Shown: one piece after another, positions 1-7,257 of the stretch
How the letters are laid out: every line of letters starts with the position of its first letter
Numbering within the stretch: the first letter of the stretch is position 1
Source of the DNA: an uncultured Eubacteriales bacterium
Lineage (GTDB): Bacteria; Bacillota; Clostridia; Oscillospirales; Oscillospiraceae
Direction of reading: 5' to 3'
NCBI GenBank assembly: GCA_900548615.1
Contig: URKW01000011.1
Coordinates: 1 to 32,188 of the forward strand
DNA length: 32,188 nt
The notes under the pieces: model-generated
Told to the model about the DNA's origin: nothing
The model's input: the letters and a program-made list of their open reading frames with translations, nothing else
The model's database searches: none
Program-made: the position numbers and the translations under genes

Positions 1-198
1 CAGTTCTACTTCCGTACCACCGACGTGACCGGCATCATCACCCTGCCCGAAGGCACTGAGATGTGCATGCCCGGCGATAACGTCGACATGAAGGTCGAGC
101 TGATCACCCCCATCGCTATCGAGAAGGGTCTGCGTTTCGCTATCCGTGAGGGCGGCCGTACCGTCGGTTCCGGCGTCGTCATCGAGATCGAGCAGTAA
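1..198 (+). CDS. tuf: Elongation factor Tu, C-terminal fragment (5' end outside window)
   Basis: The first 65 codons are open in frame 1 and end at TAA 196-198. The peptide begins QFYFRTTDVTG and continues through MPGDNVDMKVELITPIAI and RFAIREGGRTVGSGVV, which is the conserved C-terminal beta-barrel (domain 3) of EF-Tu. EF-Tu delivers aminoacyl-tRNA to the ribosome as a GTP complex; domain 3 contacts the tRNA T-arm and EF-Ts. The GTPase domain lies upstream of the window. The sequence ends with the usual IEIEQ-type tail, so the 3' end is intact. A strong terminator follows 15 bases later, so tuf is the last gene of its transcript (often rpsL-rpsG-fusA-tuf, not visible here). Confidence 0.97.
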   Translation, partial: QFYFRTTDVTGIITLPEGTEMCMPGDNVDMKVELITPIAIEKGLRFAIREGGRTVGSGVVIEIEQ

Positions 199-213
199 TC
201 GAAGTTGACACAT

Positions 214-248
214 AAAAAAGAAAGGCCGTAAGGCCTTTCTTTTTTTGT
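214..248. terminator. Bidirectional intrinsic terminator between tuf and the convergent lipoprotein gene
   Basis: A 10-bp perfect stem (218-227 with 232-241, loop GTAA) is flanked by an A-run on the left and a T-run on the right. Both strands therefore show a hairpin followed by U-rich RNA. It lies between the stop codons of tuf (198) and the opposing gene (253), so it probably ends both transcripts. Confidence 0.9.
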
Positions 249-252
249 GTCC

Positions 253-720
253 TTATGCCTTGGGGAATGCAAGATCCGTCTGGAAGCCGCCCTGTCCCGT
301 GAAGATCACATCGCCGCCGATGATCTGGTCGCCCCACAGGTACAGGTTGGCCTGCACCCCCTGTGGGATCTCCGGATAGTTGGTAACGGTGTAGGTATAG
401 CGCTTCACCGCCTGCCCTGCAAAGTCGGAAAAGGGGAGCCCCTGCCCCTTTTGCAGCTTGGCGTAGGCGTCCCATTCACCCTCCAGCTTTTCCGGCAGCT
501 GGAGATCCAGCGTTTCGATGGGCTGCGGCTCCACCTGCCAGCCCAGAGCTTCCAGATAGGCCACCCGTTCCTCATTGGTGGCGGCGGTGATGACCTCTGT
601 CTCCTTGTCGCCGCCGAAGCAGCCCGCCAGCAGCAGCGCCGAACCGATCACCAGTCCTAGAGCCAGCGACATCAGCGCCATTCGCCGCCGGGTAATATGG
701 ATCACTCGCATGGTTTGCAT
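253..720 (-). CDS. Small predicted lipoprotein, DUF4830-like
   Basis: The protein has about 155 residues. It starts with a basic stretch (HITRRR), then a hydrophobic helix ending LLLAGC, a lipobox, so it is probably a lipoprotein with the Cys as first mature residue, anchored outside the membrane. The mature part contains NEERVAYLEALGWQVEPQP, LPEKLEGEWDAYAKLQKGQG and KRYTYTVTNYPE, which I recall as the DUF4830 pattern of Clostridia; function is unknown. The start is uncertain: AAAGGAG lies 3 nt before ATG 720 and 12 nt before ATG 711, so the protein may be 152 residues. Longer upstream reading is antisense to rsuA and is not used. The gene is divergent from rsuA and ends against the shared tuf terminator. 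Confidence 0.8.
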   Translation of the reverse strand: MQTMRVIHITRRRMALMSLALGLVIGSALLLAGCFGGDKETEVITAATNEERVAYLEALGWQVEPQPIETLDLQLPEKLEGEWDAYAKLQKGQGLPFSDFAGQAVKRYTYTVTNYPEIPQGVQANLYLWGDQIIGGDVIFTGQGGFQTDLAFPKA

Positions 721-798
721 CAACTCCTTTGTTGATGGATATTCCCAAACCGGGAAAGATATGCTATACTGAACCCAATTATCAAGCAGGAGGCGGCT
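721..798. promoter_or_regulatory. Divergent promoter region between the lipoprotein gene and rsuA, with a small palindrome
   Basis: On the + strand TATACT (765-770) fits a -10 box for rsuA, but there is no good -35 at 17 bp. On the - strand TTGATA (complement of 780-785) followed 17-18 bp later by ATATCT/TATCTT (complement of 756-762) could drive the lipoprotein gene. An inverted repeat TTCCC-AAACC-GGGAA (742-756) lies between the two start sites and could be an operator. All of this is by eye and weaker than the other promoters in the window. Confidence 0.45.
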
Positions 799-1512
799 AT
801 GGAGCGTTTGGATAAGATCATTGCCAACAGGGGGATCGCGTCCCGGCGCGAGGTGAAGGAGCTGCTGCGGCAGGGCCGGGTGCTGGTGGACGGCGTACCG
901 GCGTCGGCGCCGGATGTAAAGGTGTCGGCGGAGACGGCGGCTATCACGGTGGACGGCGTACCGGTCAGCGGCGAGCGGTATACGTATCTGCTGCTGCATA
1001 AACCTGCCGGCGTGCTGACCGCCACCGAGGACAAACACCAGCCCACAGTGATGGAGCTGCTGCCGGAGTCTCTCCGCCGCCGGGGTCTTGCCCCGGTGGG
1101 ACGGCTGGACAAGGACACCGAGGGCCTTCTGCTGCTGACCGACGACGGCGAGCTGACCCACCGGCTGCTCAGCCCCAAGCACCACGTGGACAAGGTGTAT
1201 TACGCCCAGGTGGATGGCGTGCCAGACACGACGGACGCGGAAGCCTTCGCTGCCGGATTGCTGCTGGAGGACGGCCTGCAATGCCTGCCCGCCAAGCTGA
1301 AGCCGCTGGGCGGCGACGCCTGCCTTGTGACACTGCGGGAGGGGAAGTTCCATCAGGTGAAGCGGATGCTGGCCAGCCGGGGCAAGCCGGTGCGCTACCT
1401 GAAGCGGCTGTCCATGGGGCCGCTGCAGCTGGAGGATACGCTGTTGCCCGGACAGTGCCGTGAATTGTCTCCGGAGGAGCTGGCAGCGGTGCGAAGCGCC
1501 TGCATGCTATAA
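799..1512 (+). CDS. rsuA: rRNA pseudouridine synthase, RsuA/RluB family
   Basis: This 237-residue protein starts at ATG 799, 6 nt after AGGAGG. Residues 1-50 are an S4-type RNA-binding domain (MERLDKIIANRGIASRREV, GRVLVDGVPA). The catalytic domain carries motif II GRLDKDTEG (101-109), with Asp104 as the expected nucleophile, and the downstream EGKFHQVKRM motif. Length, LLHKPAG, LTDDGELTHRLLSPKHH and the C-terminal PGQCRELSPEEL match RsuA (16S pseudouridine 516) better than the longer RluB/RluF proteins. It would isomerise a specific uridine of small-subunit rRNA in the cytoplasm. The exact target base is inferred. It is a single-gene unit, divergent from the lipoprotein gene. Confidence 0.93.
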   Translation: MERLDKIIANRGIASRREVKELLRQGRVLVDGVPASAPDVKVSAETAAITVDGVPVSGERYTYLLLHKPAGVLTATEDKHQPTVMELLPESLRRRGLAPVGRLDKDTEGLLLLTDDGELTHRLLSPKHHVDKVYYAQVDGVPDTTDAEAFAAGLLLEDGLQCLPAKLKPLGGDACLVTLREGKFHQVKRMLASRGKPVRYLKRLSMGPLQLEDTLLPGQCRELSPEELAAVRSACML

Positions 1513-1572
1513 GCATATCGACAAAGCGCCAAAAGAATTTCTGCTTTTTTTGTGAGAAAGATAAAAAAATGC

Positions 1573-1601
1573 TTGCAAAACCGTGATTATGACGATATAA
1601 T
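1573..1601 (+). promoter_or_regulatory. Sigma-A promoter for the CdaR-type regulator
   Basis: TTGCAA (1573-1578), a 17-bp spacer and a perfect TATAAT (1596-1601). Transcription should start near 1608, giving a leader of about 75 nt before ATG 1683. The leader begins with the TTGCACAA direct repeats listed separately. Confidence 0.85.
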
Positions 1602-1620
1602 ACTGGTAACCACTTGGCAG

Positions 1621-1643
1621 TTTGCACAAGGCAAATTGCACAA
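1621..1643 (+). promoter_or_regulatory. Candidate operator: direct repeat TTGCACAA x2
   Basis: TTGCACAA occurs at 1622-1629 and again at 1636-1643, 14 bp apart, about 15 bp after the predicted start point of the regulator gene. TTTGC/GCAAA also forms an inverted repeat at 1621-1635. The position suits a roadblock or autoregulatory site, but no known motif is recognised. Confidence 0.3.
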
Positions 1644-1682
1644 AATCAGGTGGCGCTTCGAGAGAGAGCAGGAGGGCGCGTC

Positions 1683-2777
1683 ATGTCCGGTAGAATTTTT
1701 CAGAATGTAGTGCTGCAATTCAAAGAGACCACCGACCGCACCATTGGGGTCATCGATGCCGAGGGAACCGTTATCGCGTGCAGCGAGCTGACGGGGATCG
1801 GCAAGAAGTGGAGCAAATATGTAGAGACCATCCAGCAGGCCGACGGCGAGTGCGTGCCGCTGGAAGGCAAGACCTTTAAGGCACTGCCTGGCTGGGGCGG
1901 CCACTTTGATTATGCGGTGTTCGCCAGCGGTGATGACGGCATTGGCCGCACCGTATGCGCCATGGCTGCCGTGGCGCTGAATTCCGCCAAGAGCTATTAT
2001 GAGGAGAAGCACGACAAGGGCTCCTTCATGAAGAACATCATCTCCGACAATATCCTCATCAGCGACATTTACATGCGGGCCAAGGAGCTGCATGTGGCCG
2101 CCGAGGTGAACCGCGGCGTATTTGTGGTTCGCCCGGTGGACGACCGGCTGGAATCCGCACCGCTGGATCTGGTGCAGAGCCTGTTCCCCGACCGGCAGAA
2201 CGATTTTGTGCTGAGCGTAGGCGAGCAGGACGTGGTACTGATCCATCAGCTGGACAAGAACGCTACTTCTGCCGATCTGGAAAAGGTAGCCCTGCGGATC
2301 GAGGAAGCTCTGCGCATCGACGGCGAGAGCAGCGTGTTCGTGGGCATCGGCACCATGGCTCAGCATCTGCGGGAGCTGGCCAAGGCTTACAAGGAGGCGC
2401 AGATTGCCATCGAGGTAGGCAAGGTCTTTGATACCGAGCGCTATGTCATCAATTACGAGAATCTGGGCATCGGCCGTCTGATCTATCAGCTGCCCACCAC
2501 CCTGTGCGAGATGTTCCTGCAGGAGGTGTTCAAGAAGAACCCCATCGACGCGCTGGATCAGGAGACGCTGTTTACCATCTATAAGTTCTTCGAGAACAAC
2601 CTGAACGTGTCCGAAACGGCTCGCAAGCTGTTTGTCCACCGCAATACGCTGGTGTACCGGCTGGAGAAGATCAAAAAGCTGACCGGCCTTGATCTGCGGG
2701 AGTTTGACGATGCCATTACCTTTAAGGTAGCGCTGATGGTGAAGAAATACCTCACCAGCCGCGGCATTGAAGCATAA
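1683..2777 (+). CDS. CdaR/PucR-type transcriptional regulator
   Basis: The protein has 364 residues from ATG 1683, chosen because AGGAGG lies 7 nt upstream; the frame is open 23 codons further but without a ribosome site. The N-terminal ~130 residues look like a sensory domain (RTIGVIDAEGTVIACSEL), the centre like a GGDEF-derived PucR linker domain (NRGVFVVRPVDD, SVFVGIGTMAQHLRELAKAY), and residues 306-340 are the PucR/CdaR helix-turn-helix (NVSETARKLFVHRNTLVYRL). Relatives respond to sugar diacids, purine catabolites or amino-acid derivatives. No target metabolic gene is adjacent here, so the ligand is unknown. It is transcribed alone from its own promoter and ends at a strong terminator. 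Confidence 0.88.
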   Translation: MSGRIFQNVVLQFKETTDRTIGVIDAEGTVIACSELTGIGKKWSKYVETIQQADGECVPLEGKTFKALPGWGGHFDYAVFASGDDGIGRTVCAMAAVALNSAKSYYEEKHDKGSFMKNIISDNILISDIYMRAKELHVAAEVNRGVFVVRPVDDRLESAPLDLVQSLFPDRQNDFVLSVGEQDVVLIHQLDKNATSADLEKVALRIEEALRIDGESSVFVGIGTMAQHLRELAKAYKEAQIAIEVGKVFDTERYVINYENLGIGRLIYQLPTTLCEMFLQEVFKKNPIDALDQETLFTIYKFFENNLNVSETARKLFVHRNTLVYRLEKIKKLTGLDLREFDDAITFKVALMVKKYLTSRGIEA

Positions 2778-2799
2778 GACTGCTGGCATGAAATCTTTA

Positions 2800-2838
2800 A
2801 AAATGGCTGCCCTTTTCAAAAGGGCAGCCATTTTTTTG
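2800..2838 (+). terminator. Intrinsic terminator after the CdaR-type regulator
   Basis: A near-perfect stem of about 14-16 bp (2801-2815 with 2819-2833; core ATGGCTGCCC/GGGCAGCCAT) is followed by seven Ts (2831-2837). Confidence 0.92.
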
Positions 2839-2931
2839 CAAATCGCGGGAACATTTTGGCGGTTTTGGTTGTCTATAACAATAATGGCATACTTTGGCGG
2901 CGGGTTTTACCGAAAATTCACGGTTTTCCTG

Positions 2932-2960
2932 TTGCCATTTGCCGCAGATTTATATATAAT
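2932..2960 (+). promoter_or_regulatory. Sigma-A promoter for ftsEX
   Basis: TTGCCA (2932-2937), a 17-bp spacer and a perfect TATAAT (2955-2960), about 60 bp before ATG 3021 of ftsE. The sequence from 2838 to 2931 is AT-rich and holds nothing else I recognise. Confidence 0.85.
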
Positions 2961-3020
2961 GTAACAGACAGTGGTTTTTTGCCACAAGATGTTGCATGTT
3001 AAAGGATTTGAGGGTGTGCC

Positions 3021-3710
3021 ATGATTCGATTGAAGGACGCGGAAAAAACCTATGAGAACGGCACGAAGGCCGTTCGCGGCATTTCATTTCAGATAGATGA
3101 CGGTGAATTTGTGTTTCTGGTGGGGCCTTCCGGCAGCGGAAAGTCCACCATTATCAAGATGCTGACCGGCGAGATCGTGCCCACCGGCGGGCGGGTGATG
3201 GTCAACGGCTTCTCCATGAGCCGCATCAAGGAAAAGCAGCTGCCCCTGATGCGCCGCACCATCGGCGTGATTTTTCAGGACTTCCGCCTGATCGCCAGCC
3301 GGACGGTGTTTGACAACCTGGCGCTGGCCATGCGGGCTGTGGGCGCGTCGCCCAGAGAGATCCGCAGCCGCATCCCCTACGTGCTGGAGCTGGTGGGCCT
3401 GAAAGGGAAGGAGAGCAACTATCCCGACGAGCTCAGCGGCGGCGAGCAGCAGCGTGTCTCCGTGGCCCGCGCGCTGGTGAACAATCCCAGCACCATCGTG
3501 GCCGACGAGCCTACCGGCAACCTTGACCCGGCCCGTTCGCTGGAGATCATGACGCTTTTGGAGCGCATCAACGCGCTGGGCACCACCGTCATCGTGGTGA
3601 CCCACGAGCGGGGACTGGTGAACCATTTCAACAAGCGGGTCATTTATCTGGAAAGCGGCCGTGTGGCGGGCGACGCCACCGGTACATATGAGGGGGTGGC
3701 GCAGCAATGA
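3021..3710 (+). CDS. ftsE: Cell-division ABC transporter ATP-binding protein FtsE
   Basis: This 229-residue ABC ATPase has Walker A GPSGSGKST (35-43), Q-loop region FQDFRL (85-90), signature LSGGEQQR (138-145), Walker B TIVADEP (158-164) and H-loop His195. The MIRLKDAEKTYENGTKAVRG opening and the length are typical of FtsE. FtsE is the cytoplasmic ATPase of the FtsEX complex, which does not transport a substrate but drives a periplasmic or extracellular murein hydrolase through the membrane. Its stop overlaps the start of ftsX by 4 nt (ATGA), so the two are translationally coupled. The ribosome site (GAGGGTG) is moderate. Confidence 0.96.
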   Translation: MIRLKDAEKTYENGTKAVRGISFQIDDGEFVFLVGPSGSGKSTIIKMLTGEIVPTGGRVMVNGFSMSRIKEKQLPLMRRTIGVIFQDFRLIASRTVFDNLALAMRAVGASPREIRSRIPYVLELVGLKGKESNYPDELSGGEQQRVSVARALVNNPSTIVADEPTGNLDPARSLEIMTLLERINALGTTVIVVTHERGLVNHFNKRVIYLESGRVAGDATGTYEGVAQQ

Positions 3711-4588
3711 AAAACTTCGGCTACTTCTTCAAAGAGGGCGCCCGCAGCATGTTCTCCCACGGGTTCATGTCCTTTGCCGCCATTGGCGTGACGGTGGCGT
3801 GTCTGCTGATCATGGGCACGTTCTCACTTGTGGCCTACAACGCCAATGAGAATCTGGCGGATCTGCAAAAGGAGAACGCCATGGTGGCGTTCGTGGACGA
3901 TTCACTGACCGAAAGCAAGGCCAAGGCGCTGCAGTCCGATCTGGAAAAGGTGGACAATGTGGCCGACTGTACCTTCGTCTCCCGGCAGGAGGCCCGCGAC
4001 GCCTATGTGGCGGAGTACGACGAGGACGACATGTACAAGGATCTTCAGCCGGAGGTGTTCCGCCACCGGTATGTGATCCATCTCACCGATCCGGATAAGA
4101 TAGCAGAGACGAAAGCACTGGTGGAGGCCGTGTCCGGCATCGACGAGGTGCGGGCTGACGAGGTGATCTCCAACGGCTTCATCACGATCCGCAACGTGGC
4201 GGGTGCGATCTCCATTGCGCTGATCGCCATTTTGCTGATGGTGTCGCTGTTTATCATCTCCAACACCATCAAGCTGACCACCTTTGACCGGCGGGAGGAG
4301 ATCGCCATCATGAAAATGGTGGGCGCCACCGACGGCTTCATCCGCTGGCCTTTCGTGTTCGAGGGCCTGCTGCTGGGCCTGTTCGGCGCGGTGATCGCCT
4401 TCGGCCTGCAATGGTTGCTGTACAGCGCCATGGCCAACGGCATCAGCAATTCCGACACCATGCAGCTGCTGGAGGTCGTGCCCTTCCTGCAGATCTGGCA
4501 GCCGGTGGCGGGCATCTTTGCCGGAGCCGGTATCCTCATCGGCGTGGGCGGCAGTCTGATGGCCATCCGCCGCTTCCTGAAGGTATGA
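3707..4588 (+). CDS. ftsX: Cell-division ABC permease FtsX
   Basis: The protein has 293 residues and the FtsX topology: a cytoplasmic N-tail, TM1 (about 22-44), an extracellular loop (about 45-163) that recruits the hydrolase, then three helices (about 165-187, 218-241, 263-286). FDRREEIAIMKMVGATDGFIR (192-212), between TM2 and TM3, is the conserved FtsX/MacB-type coupling segment. It overlaps ftsE by 4 nt and is followed 47 nt later by the gene for a coiled-coil M23 hydrolase, the expected partner of the extracellular loop. Confidence 0.95.
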   Translation: MKNFGYFFKEGARSMFSHGFMSFAAIGVTVACLLIMGTFSLVAYNANENLADLQKENAMVAFVDDSLTESKAKALQSDLEKVDNVADCTFVSRQEARDAYVAEYDEDDMYKDLQPEVFRHRYVIHLTDPDKIAETKALVEAVSGIDEVRADEVISNGFITIRNVAGAISIALIAILLMVSLFIISNTIKLTTFDRREEIAIMKMVGATDGFIRWPFVFEGLLLGLFGAVIAFGLQWLLYSAMANGISNSDTMQLLEVVPFLQIWQPVAGIFAGAGILIGVGGSLMAIRRFLKV

Positions 4589-4635
4589 CCAAGCACGCGG
4601 AGCAAGACGCTTCGCACCGGAGGAAAGGACATTCT

Positions 4636-5913
4636 ATGAAACGTTCCATGATGGGAAAACGTCTGGCGGCGCTGCTGTGCGCGCTGCTGCTGACGGCGAC
4701 GCTGCTGCCCTCGGTGGCCTATGGCACCACCACGTCTGACGGCGCGGCCAAAACCGACGAAACGAAAACCAATACCACCAAAACGGAGACCACCACAACC
4801 GATACGAAGGCGGAGGATAAGACGACGGATTCGAAAAAGGACGACGCCGACGCCATCCGCAAGGAGTATCAGGATCTTCAGGATCAGATCAACAACAAGC
4901 GCAAGGAAATGGACGACCTGAAGAACCAGCTGAACAACATCAAGAACCAGAAGGCCAACACCCAGCAGCAGAAGAACCTGCTGGATCAGCGGAACGCCGC
5001 TTTGCAGGCGGAGATCAATCTGCTGGAGGAGCAGATCGACGTCACCACCCGCAGCATCGCCGCCAACGAGGCGCTGGAGAAGCAGCAAACCGAGCTGTTT
5101 CACAAGCAGATCCGCAGCGAGGAGGAGCAGGGCACCATCTCCTACTGGTCGGTGCTGTTCAAGGCCACCAGCTTCTCCGATCTGGTCAGCCGCATCGACT
5201 TTATCAACGAGATCGTCCGGTATAACCAGCAGGTCATAAAGAACCTGCGGGATACCCGGCAGCAGCTGGCCGACGACAAGGCGGCGCTGGAGGAACAGAA
5301 CGAATCCCTGACCGCCTCCAAGAAGGAGCTGGAGGGCGAAATTTCCGAGAGTATGCGGCTGCTGGCGGAGTACATCAAGACCGAGGAAGGCAAGCAAGCG
5401 GAGTACGACGCCATCAAGGCGGAGGAAGAAGCACTGGACGACCTGATGGCGGCGGCAGAGGCCAAGGCCCGTGAGCTGGGTCTGAACGATATTGCGGGCA
5501 CCGTGGGCGGCTACATCTGGCCCTGCAACGGCATTCGCTGGATCACCTCTATGTTCGGCGGCCGCCAATCCCCCGGCGGCATCGGCAGCACCAACCACAA
5601 GGGCGTGGATATCGGCACCCCCATGGGTACGCCGGTGCTGGCGGCCAAGTCCGGCACTGTCACCTGGGCCAGCTGGAACGGCGGCTACGGCAACTGCATC
5701 ATTATCAGCCACGGCAACGGTAACTCCACCCTGTACGGCCATCTCAGCGGCTATAATGTTTCCACGGATCAGCAGGTGACGCAGGGACAGGTGATCGGCT
5801 ATTCCGGCAATACCGGCAATTCCACCGGCCCCCACCTGCACTTCGGCATCATTGAAAACAATTCGTGGATCGATCCCCTGAACTATCTGACCGGCTGGCA
5901 GTATTACGGCTAA
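4636..5913 (+). CDS. Secreted coiled-coil murein hydrolase with M23/LytM domain (EnvC/CwlO-like role)
   Basis: The protein has 425 residues from ATG 4636; GGAGGAAAGGA lies upstream, whereas the longer open frame would overlap ftsX. Residues 1-30 are a signal peptide (LLCALLLTATLLPSVAYG). Residues 31-70 are a Thr/Lys/Asp-rich linker and about 72-285 a long coiled coil (EYQDLQDQINNKRKEMDDL). The C-terminal M23 domain has metal-ligand residues His321 and Asp325 (NHKGVDIG) and the HLH motif His400-Leu-His402, plus LYGHL, so it looks catalytically competent. It probably cleaves peptidoglycan cross-bridges. Coiled coil plus hydrolase immediately after ftsX is the arrangement expected of an FtsEX-activated hydrolase, analogous to EnvC, PcsB or CwlO; the partnership is inferred from context. 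Confidence 0.9.
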   Translation: MKRSMMGKRLAALLCALLLTATLLPSVAYGTTTSDGAAKTDETKTNTTKTETTTTDTKAEDKTTDSKKDDADAIRKEYQDLQDQINNKRKEMDDLKNQLNNIKNQKANTQQQKNLLDQRNAALQAEINLLEEQIDVTTRSIAANEALEKQQTELFHKQIRSEEEQGTISYWSVLFKATSFSDLVSRIDFINEIVRYNQQVIKNLRDTRQQLADDKAALEEQNESLTASKKELEGEISESMRLLAEYIKTEEGKQAEYDAIKAEEEALDDLMAAAEAKARELGLNDIAGTVGGYIWPCNGIRWITSMFGGRQSPGGIGSTNHKGVDIGTPMGTPVLAAKSGTVTWASWNGGYGNCIIISHGNGNSTLYGHLSGYNVSTDQQVTQGQVIGYSGNTGNSTGPHLHFGIIENNSWIDPLNYLTGWQYYG

Positions 5914-5921
5914 TGCGATAA

Positions 5922-5962
5922 AAAACACCTCTGTACCATATACTGGTGCAGAGGTGTTTTGT
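5922..5962 (+). terminator. Intrinsic terminator after the ftsEX operon, containing the next gene's ribosome site
   Basis: A 17-bp stem pairs 5922-5938 with 5944-5960 (one T-G wobble, loop TATAC) and ends in TTTT. The right arm contains GAGGTG (5951-5956), exactly 7 nt before ATG 5964, so terminator and Shine-Dalgarno site of the next gene overlap. Confidence 0.82.
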
Positions 5963-5963
5963 T

Positions 5964-6626
5964 ATGTATGGCTATGTGATGGAGGGAGGTCGTGCCTCGC
6001 TGACCATGCGGCAGATCGGCGGCGTGTGGTTTGCCGTGGCCGTCCTGCCACGAAGCGGCTTTTTGGCGGCTTACCGCCGTGGCCGACTGTTGCGGCGGCT
6101 GCGGCGGCAGGGGATCGTGCGGTGCGTGCTTCCATCCTCCCTGACGGCGGAAGCGGAGCGGTACGGTCTGCACGGCGTGGCCGTGGAGGGCCTGCGGCTG
6201 GCGCTGCTGCCCCAATTGCTGGACATGCAGGGGGATCTGCGGCGCAAAACCGCCGTGCTGCGGGCAGAATACGTGTCACCCGCCGTGTACCGGGCGGCGG
6301 CGGTGCTGGCGGGCCGGGTGCGGTATCTGGCGCTGGAGGTGGAGCGGGGCGGCGAGGAGTTGGCCCGGCAGCTGCGGCAGCGCTTCGGCCTGTGTACCGG
6401 ACGGGTGGGGGAGCCTGCGGTAACGGTGTCCTTTTCCGGCATGCCGCAGGGTGAGGTCATCTGTCTGGGGCAGGATTGTCAGCGCTTTCAGCAGATAGCT
6501 TATGCGCTGCCGGAGGGGCTGCTGGAGCCGTGGCCGGTGTCGGAACAGCTTCTGGCGGTGCTTTTTGAGACGGGAGAGATCAAAAAAGAGCAAATTCGCG
6601 TAAAAACAATTGCACCCAACGCTTGA
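5964..6626 (+). CDS. Uncharacterised protein, 220 residues
   Basis: I do not recognise this family. ATG 5964 is chosen for GAGGTG 7 nt upstream; alternatives are ATG 5979 and ATG 6006 (with GGGAGG 15 nt before it). Several frames are open because the region is GC-rich, but this one is the longest and ends just at the greA promoter. The protein is Arg/Leu-rich (YRRGRLLRRLRRQGIVRCVL), with no signal peptide or membrane helix, a helical middle (RYLALEVERGGEELARQLRQ) and a C-terminal VICLGQDCQRFQQIAYALP. It looks cytoplasmic. It lies between the ftsEX operon and greA, and its expression would depend on readthrough of the terminator or a promoter I cannot see. Confidence 0.65.
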   Translation: MYGYVMEGGRASLTMRQIGGVWFAVAVLPRSGFLAAYRRGRLLRRLRRQGIVRCVLPSSLTAEAERYGLHGVAVEGLRLALLPQLLDMQGDLRRKTAVLRAEYVSPAVYRAAAVLAGRVRYLALEVERGGEELARQLRQRFGLCTGRVGEPAVTVSFSGMPQGEVICLGQDCQRFQQIAYALPEGLLEPWPVSEQLLAVLFETGEIKKEQIRVKTIAPNA

Positions 6627-6651
6627 CAGGTGGCCGGAAACTCACTATAAT
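6623..6651 (+). promoter_or_regulatory. Consensus sigma-A promoter for greA-lysS
   Basis: A perfect TTGACA (6623-6628), a 17-bp spacer and a perfect TATAAT (6646-6651). The -35 box overlaps the TGA stop of the upstream gene. The leader to ATG 6737 is about 80 nt. Confidence 0.93.
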
Positions 6652-6736
6652 GCAACGTAACGTATTGTATTTATATAATAAGTATACCCTATGGTAGATA
6701 TCTATCAGAGGGACGCAATAGAAAGGAATGTGCAGC

Positions 6737-7213
6737 ATGGCAAAAGAATTCAAGATGAGCCAGGCCCGTTATGACGAGCTGAAGCAGGAGCTGGATTACA
6801 GCAAAACGACCCGCGCCGACGAGGTGGCGGAACTGATCAAAGAGGCCCGCGGCTTCGGCGACCTGAGCGAAAACAGCGAGTATGACGAGGCGAAAAACGA
6901 GCAGGGCAAGCTCTATTCCCGCATTGCCGAGTTGGAGGATATCCTGCTGCACGCCGTCATCGTGGACGAGGCGGAGATGGACTCTGACAAGATCTCCATC
7001 GGCTGCAAGGTCATCGTCACCAATCTGGATACGCGAAAACAGCTGCCCGCCTATAAGATCGTCGGTTCTCAGGAGGCCGATGTGATGAGCCGCGCAGTCA
7101 GCGAGGACTCTCCCTTCGGCAAAGCCCTGATGGGCCGCAAGGCGGGCGACGAAGTGATTGTGGAGGCGCCTCGCGGCGCCATCCACTACCGTGTGGACAG
7201 TATTGAACGATAA
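6737..7213 (+). CDS. greA: Transcription elongation factor GreA
   Basis: The protein has 158 residues from ATG 6737. AAAGGA lies 9 nt upstream; the in-frame ATG 6728 would touch the ribosome site. The N-terminal antiparallel coiled coil carries the acidic tip GFGDLSENSEYDEAKNEQ, whose Asp/Glu residues coordinate Mg2+ in the RNA polymerase secondary channel. The C-terminal domain (SPFGKALMGRKAGDEVIVEA) is FKBP-like. GreA stimulates cleavage of backtracked RNA and rescues stalled polymerase. The gene is followed 44 nt later by lysS, a pairing seen in many Firmicutes, and shares the consensus promoter upstream. Confidence 0.96.
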   Translation: MAKEFKMSQARYDELKQELDYSKTTRADEVAELIKEARGFGDLSENSEYDEAKNEQGKLYSRIAELEDILLHAVIVDEAEMDSDKISIGCKVIVTNLDTRKQLPAYKIVGSQEADVMSRAVSEDSPFGKALMGRKAGDEVIVEAPRGAIHYRVDSIER

Positions 7214-7216
7214 CCC

Positions 7217-7235
7217 CCTCGATCAGCGATCGAGG
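7217..7235 (+). promoter_or_regulatory. Hairpin in the greA-lysS intercistronic gap
   Basis: An 8-bp perfect inverted repeat (CCTCGATC/GATCGAGG) with a 3-nt loop lies 3 nt after the greA stop. There is no T-run, so it is not a terminator. It could stabilise or process the dicistronic mRNA. Confidence 0.4.
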
Positions 7236-7257
7236 CTGATGAGATAAGGAGGCCGTT

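Noticed and set aside
253..1353. A 366-residue version of the lipoprotein gene reading back through rsuA
   Set aside because: The extra N-terminal part is antisense to rsuA and lacks protein-like features; the lipobox signal begins at the internal ATG codons near 711-720.
2767..2964. Small open frame after the CdaR-type regulator
   Set aside because: It runs across the terminator and into the ftsEX promoter, has no ribosome site at its start and no recognisable protein features.
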